A DNA stretch of 64,000 bases from Pyricularia pennisetigena (lineage: Eukaryota; Ascomycota; Sordariomycetes; Magnaporthales; Pyriculariaceae): NCBI RefSeq assembly GCF_004337985.1, contig NC_043740.1, forward strand, positions 1,903,200 through 1,967,199, given 5' to 3'. How positions within the stretch are numbered: position 1 is the first letter of the stretch; each line of letters starts with the position of its first letter. Positions 59,552 to 64,000 of the stretch are shown piece after piece. The translations under genes were made by a program, and so were the position numbers. The notes below the pieces were generated by a model, which had not been told where the DNA came from, did not search any database, and worked only from the letters and a program-made list of their open reading frames with translations.

Positions 59552-61080
59552 TTAGCCCGATCCACCCTTGAAGGCCTTGCCGAACATGATGAGCTGGAGC
59601 TGGTCGTAGATCGAGAGCACACCAGCGCCGGCGACACCACGCAGAATGTTGGCACCAGCACCACGGAAGAGCGACTTGACACCCTCCTTGGCGACGATCT
59701 GCTTGAAAGCGTCGAAAGAGCTGCTGTACTTGACGGCCTCACCAGAGGTCATCATCATACGACGACGGACAGTGTCAAGGGGGTAAGAGGCGATACCGGC
59801 ACCGGTGGTGACGCACCAACCGAGGGCGAACGAGGCAAGGAAGTTGGTCTCAAGGGCGCCAGTCAGGACAACGGGCTTGATGGAGTCGTACATGCCGAAG
59901 TACAGACCACGGTAGACGACGATACCGGCAACGGAAGGACCGAAACCACGGTACAGACCGGCAATACCGTCAGAGGCGAGGGTCTTGCGGTAGACGTCGA
60001 CGAGACCGTTGAACTGACGGTCACCGCCACCCTTGGCCGACTTGGCGTCGTTGGCCAGACGGGTACGGGCGTAGTCGAGGGAGTAGACGAACAGGAGCGA
60101 AGTGGCACCAGCAGCCTTGAAGCTAAGTCAGCTCAAGTTTCAATAGAAGGAAGGGTCTTTTTACTTACACCACCGGATGCCAGGTTACCGGCCATCCACT
60201 TGGCGTATCCGTCCTTGTCCTTCTTGTAGCCGAACATCTTCTTGAACTTGTCACGGAAAGCGAAGTTCAGGGCCTGGGTAGGGAAGTAACGGATGACGTT
60301 GGCAGTGTTGCCACGCCACAGCGACATGACACCCTCAGCCTGGCTGGTACGCTTGAAGCAGTCGATGATACCATCGTAGCGGCGGTCAAGACGGCCGGCG
60401 CGGATCATCTCCTCCTGTGTGTTCGTTAGCATTGGCACAGGCTAGTTGATAGTCCTCACGTGACTGCGCCAATTGATCTGAACCCGTGGCGCGTCCTATC
60501 TGCAGTCATTGCAGCTAAGAGAGAATCCGGATGGAATTTTGCACGTACCTGGTTCTGGACCAGAAGCTTGACACGCTCAATGGGAGCAGCGGCAGTCTTC
60601 GAGACGGCGGCGGAAACACCACCCACTATTAGATGTGTTAGGATCTTGCTCGTTTGTTCTCAGGGAAAATACCAGGTATCTTTCTGGCGGATCGCTTCGA
60701 TCGACCGGGACGGCTAATGGACAAGATACGTACTCAGGAAGTCGACCACGAAGGGCTGGATGTGAGATCATAGCAACAGTCAGTAAATTGATTTCTTATG
60801 TGATGCGATAGAAGCGACGATAGCTCCCCAAGCTCAACAGGCAAACGTCAAGCCTCGATGCGAGTCCATCGCAGACCACTCAACAATCCAAATTCAGCGG
60901 CAAGTGAAAAATGCGATAGCATTGAATCAATTGATGCCATTGACTAGGATGAGATTTGAAATCTGATGGACTCGCAACACCAGCGTGCGTTGAGCCGAAG
61001 AGGTCTGGGTGTCGCAACTGGGTAAAAATCTGGCAACTTACCGGCATGCCCATGATGCGGACATCATCTTTGCTCGTCAT
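59552..61080 (-). CDS. aac: Mitochondrial ADP/ATP carrier
   Basis: Five exons: 61080-61042, 60754-60733 (22 nt), 60625-60549, 60414-60169 and 60115-59552, closing in frame as 315 residues. The ADP/ATP-carrier signature RRRMMM is present ([12 protein letters not shown]), as are three mitochondrial-carrier repeats ([25 protein letters not shown]). Six membrane helices fit the family. It exchanges ADP for ATP across the inner mitochondrial membrane. The 22-nt exon 2 encodes PFVVDFL and splits codons on its right side, a microexon likely to be missed by automated calling. The last intron uses a CTTCAAG acceptor preceded by a GCTGAC branch point. Confidence 0.95.
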
Positions 61081-62973
61081 CTTTGCGACTGTTCAAAGCA
61101 ATGCTCTGAATATCTGAATGGAGTGGAGAGGTTTTTGCAGAAAGAAAGGAAATGCAAAAGGCCAAGTGGAATGAATGGTTCAGAAGATGGAAGAGTTTAG
61201 GAGAGGTAGCGTTCTCTGCTCGGGACTTTATGGGAAGCTCGACTGGAAAAATTCGGGACAAGGATCAAATTTTGTCTAGCACGGCCCCACAACCCCTGCC
61301 GGGGCAACACCAATATGTGGCTCGTGCTCCAAATTCGCGCGCCTGCAATCCGACCCGCCCCGAACTAGTAGCATCTCTGTAGTTGATCTCCAGGGGGCCA
61401 CGCCGTCGCTGATGCCGACCAGCCTCTAGGTGGTTACATGAAATGGAGCCGGTTTTGCTTCCCAGTGTCCAAGAAGATGGGCCCGGAGAGAAGAATTTTT
61501 TCAGGTGGTAAATGCCATGTTTACGCCATTTTGATCTGCAACTTTTGACATACGTAGAATACATGTTCTCCCTATCAAGGTATAATTCATATCAATGCGA
61601 CTCAGCTGTAATGTTTGACCAGCATAGTTCATCTTATTATACCCAGCTTCCAGCTTAAAAAAAATTTGCTTTGCGGGCCGTTGGTTATTGGCTCCAGCTA
61701 TCTCTTGGTAGGTCCCCATCGACGTCCGGGCCAACGGCGGATATTACCTGCTGGGCCTCTTCAAATAATACCCTGCTTTGCCGGGGAAATGTAGTCAGTG
61801 AGCCGGTGGCTTTCTGGAACTGGCCACAGATGCACGAGAAAGTCAATTCCTTTTGAGGTTGGAAGCCGAGTCAAGCCTCTTGGTATTCACTATCAACTCA
61901 TGAGTGAGGTTTTGAGGCGCCAAGTGTGATGGTTTCATAACTTTGCTCGGTGTCTGCAAAAATCCTGTAACTTACATGTGCCACTGGCAAGCAGCTCGAA
62001 TCGCCACCGTAGCTTGCCATCATGCCAATTGGCGCCTGCTCTTTGAGGACCAGGAAGGCTGGGCAACCAGAACAGGCTGCCGATTGGGTGGGCTGACGCA
62101 ATCTTAGCCGAGAAAATTGCGGCTTTTGGAATCGCTTGAACGCAACGGACGTAGAGATGGATGGGTGTCGACGGCGTTGCCGGGGTTTATTTTTTGTTTT
62201 ATTTTTTTTTTTATGTTTTTTTCCCCTATCACTTCGCACTACCTCAGATGGCAATAAAGCGGTGATCTCGTGCATGTATGTATATAGGCAATGTAGTCGA
62301 GTAGGTAGACACACCAAGTAGCCAATAGCCAGGTGACAGTAGGTTGGCCTCCAAGGACTAACTAATGTACCACCGAGGAAACCGGTTATGGCTTGAAGCT
62401 CAAACACTCTGTCTGGTTCGTCTCAGCTGCCCGTGTCAATCCATTAAACTTTTCAAATCAAATAGCCTACCCTGAACCAGATAGTTATCCCTGGCAAAGA
62501 TCCCCACGGGTCGCACAAGTCGACTTGTTTATTTCAACCAACGCAGGCAGAGCAAGTAATTACTCTGCCTGGTTGTCGAGTATCCTGCTGGTATTGGCCA
62601 TTACATCTGGCTTATATCCTTGCTAACTTCCTTCGCACAGCTTGACCTCTTAATTCACACATCACATTACTACAAAAAACACTCAAGTGATTCAGAATGT
62701 TTTGTTTCGTTTTGACTAAGGCATCATGACCATTCCGTGCCATGCAGTCCTCAAGACAGTGTAGCCGTCTATACGGGGTCCTTGTTGGGAGATCAAATCC
62801 TCCCTGCCTTATGATACACCAAGTGCCCAAAGACCAACTCCTAAAGATGTGAAGCCATAACCCATCCGTATCCGTTGTTTGCCCGGAGCATGGGCTAGAA
62901 TGGAGTCCCTCGCGCCGGAAGTTCCCCCTCACAAAAAGCAAACAGTCGTGGAAAGTCGTGAAAATGAAGGTGC
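61081..62973. other. Intergenic between ADP/ATP carrier (5') and eS25 (3')
   Basis: About 1.9 kb containing the carrier promoter and the rps25 3' region. T-rich segment near 62187-62223. No coding region or RNA gene was recognised. Confidence 0.55.
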
Positions 62974-63365
62974 CTATTCGGCAGCGCCAACGGCCCGGGC
63001 TGTTTCAAGTCAACCATGTCAGTCGCCCTGCTAAAGATTTCACCAAAGATGCAGCCCTCTGCCCACAAACGTGCGACGAGTTTGCTGTACATGGATTGAA
63101 ACATACTGTAGATCTTCATCTTGCTGTGCGTAACCACGGGCTTGATCTGGCCCTTCTCCTCCAGGTCGGCAAGGCACTGGCGAGCCAGCGAGCCGTTGAT
63201 CTTTAGCCTGTCGACAAGAGTGGCGATGGTGACGAGGCGGTACGACTGGACGTCCTTGTAGAGCTTGTCGGAGGTGGTCTTGTCCAGGAGGACGGCGTGC
63301 TGGGCCTTGTCCTTAACCTTTCCCTTGGACCACTTCTTCTTTCCTTTGCCACCAGCGGGAGCCAT
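62974..63365 (-). CDS. rps25: 40S ribosomal protein eS25
   Basis: Two exons (63365-63107 and 62999-62974, 26 nt) give 94 residues. The N-terminus is Lys-rich (GGKGKKKWSKGKVKDK). The winged-helix body (LLDKTTSDKLYKDV, VTIATLVDRLKINGSLAR) and the ending KMKIYTRAVGAAE match the family. The last eight residues come only from the 26-nt terminal exon. Component of the small ribosomal subunit head. It is divergent to rps5, with only 392 bases between the two start codons. Confidence 0.95.
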
Positions 63366-63757
63366 TTTGTCTTGTTGTTTTGGTGGTCGTTGATGAGGTT
63401 TGGCGGTTTGCTGATGTGGTGGGAAGTGATGGTCGTTGAAGTGGTCGGTCTACTGATGGCGATTTGTGCGAAGTCGAAAGCCTGGGTGAACCGCAGTCTT
63501 CAAATCCACACTTGGGCAAATCGAGGGGCTCCTGCCTTGAGCCCTAAAAAATTTGGAGGCTCACCCAATGAAAACCCTCGACGCACGTGGGCCAGCCCCA
63601 CCACGCTTGGTGCGGCCACGAGATTTGGCAACCAGCAATTTACATCCTCTACGGCACTCGACCTTAAGACAAAAATCCGCTACTCCCAGCAAACCATTTC
63701 GTCCACGACCAAGTCGCCTAGAGTCCTTTCACGGTCGGTCAGATTCACCCAGCAAAC
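63366..63757. promoter_or_regulatory. Shared promoter region of the divergent rps25/rps5 pair
   Basis: 392 bases separate the ATG codons of two ribosomal protein genes. The sequence includes a GAGCCCTAAA segment near 63539-63548 (complement TTTAGGGC, telobox-like) and a CACGTG core near 63583. Bidirectional co-regulation is inferred from the arrangement; no factor site is proven. Confidence 0.55.
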
Positions 63758-64000
63758 ATGTCTGACAACGGAGAAATCGAGGTCGAGGCCGTCTCGGGCT
63801 ACCAGGTCCTGCCCAAGGATGTTGTCGCCGAGATTGGCAGCATCAAGCTCTTCAACAAGTGGAGCTATGAGGACGTCGAGATTCGCGACATCTCATTGAC
63901 GTAAGGAATCTTTGGATCTATTCGCCCGTCCGACTGTTGCCTGCGCGTCTTTTTGGCTCCCTGAGGTGGTTTGCAGAGAGATTGGGATATACTTGGGTTC
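63758..64000 (+). CDS. rps5: 40S ribosomal protein uS7 (Rps5), 5' part
   Basis: Exon 1 at 63758-63900 encodes MSDNGEIEVEAVSGYQVLPK, then a VVAEIGSIKLFNKWSYEDVEIRDISLT-type stretch, the conserved N-terminus of eukaryotic uS7. A GTAAGG donor follows at 63901 and leaves two bases of the next codon (AC). The rest lies beyond the window in intron and later exons. Small-subunit protein that contacts E-site mRNA and tRNA. Divergent partner of rps25. Confidence 0.93.

Overview
The window is nuclear DNA of a filamentous ascomycete, most likely a Sordariomycete. Many genes carry several short introns (about 40-300 nt) with GTAAGT/GTATGT-type donors and CTAAC/CTGAC branch points. Gene families typical of moulds are present: a group-unassigned hybrid histidine kinase, a Dal5-type MFS permease, an M13 peptidase, a cupredoxin-like GPI protein and a Whi2-like BTB protein. 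Intergenic DNA holds many poly-A/T tracts and AGGTAGGT-type motifs. No CRISPR array, IS element, prophage, operon or recognisable transposon was found.

Layout. 1-222: tail of an unidentified + strand gene. 784-3456 (-): M13 zinc metallopeptidase. 5559-7742 (+): MFS anion:cation symporter; an assembly gap falls in its second intron. 7743-12932: gene-poor interval ending in a leader with chained uORFs. 12933-19003 (+): hybrid histidine kinase. 19592-23638 (-): BRD8-like bromodomain protein. 27547-28504 (+): small coiled-coil protein, with a second assembly gap in an intron. 29799-31273 (-): secreted aspartic protease. 32651-35668 (-): Lhs1 ER Hsp70. 36732-41062 (-): Ede1 endocytic scaffold. 42078-43983 (-): alpha-tubulin. 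45437-47077 (+): Whi2-like BTB protein. 47845-50057 (-): Cut12-like spindle-pole protein. 53695-54501 (+): GPI-anchored cupredoxin. 55949-56035 (+): possible 28-aa MGCC lipoprotein. 56431-57339 (-): MAPR/cytochrome b5-like membrane protein. 58161-58768 (-): CENP-X/Mhf2. 59552-61080 (-): ADP/ATP carrier. 62974-63365 (-): ribosomal protein eS25. 63758 to the window end (+): ribosomal protein uS7 (Rps5), partial.

Most genes are core housekeeping genes (tubulin, ADP/ATP carrier, ribosomal proteins, Lhs1, Ede1, CENP-X) in ordinary monocistronic arrangement. Exon joins were worked out by hand from reading frame, splice consensus and family conservation. They close in frame for every gene, with one weak junction in the aspartic protease. 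Nothing here forms an obvious new multigene system. The most unusual signals are three upstream ORFs linked by ATGA stop-start overlaps in front of the histidine kinase, and a tiny MGCC-type ORF.
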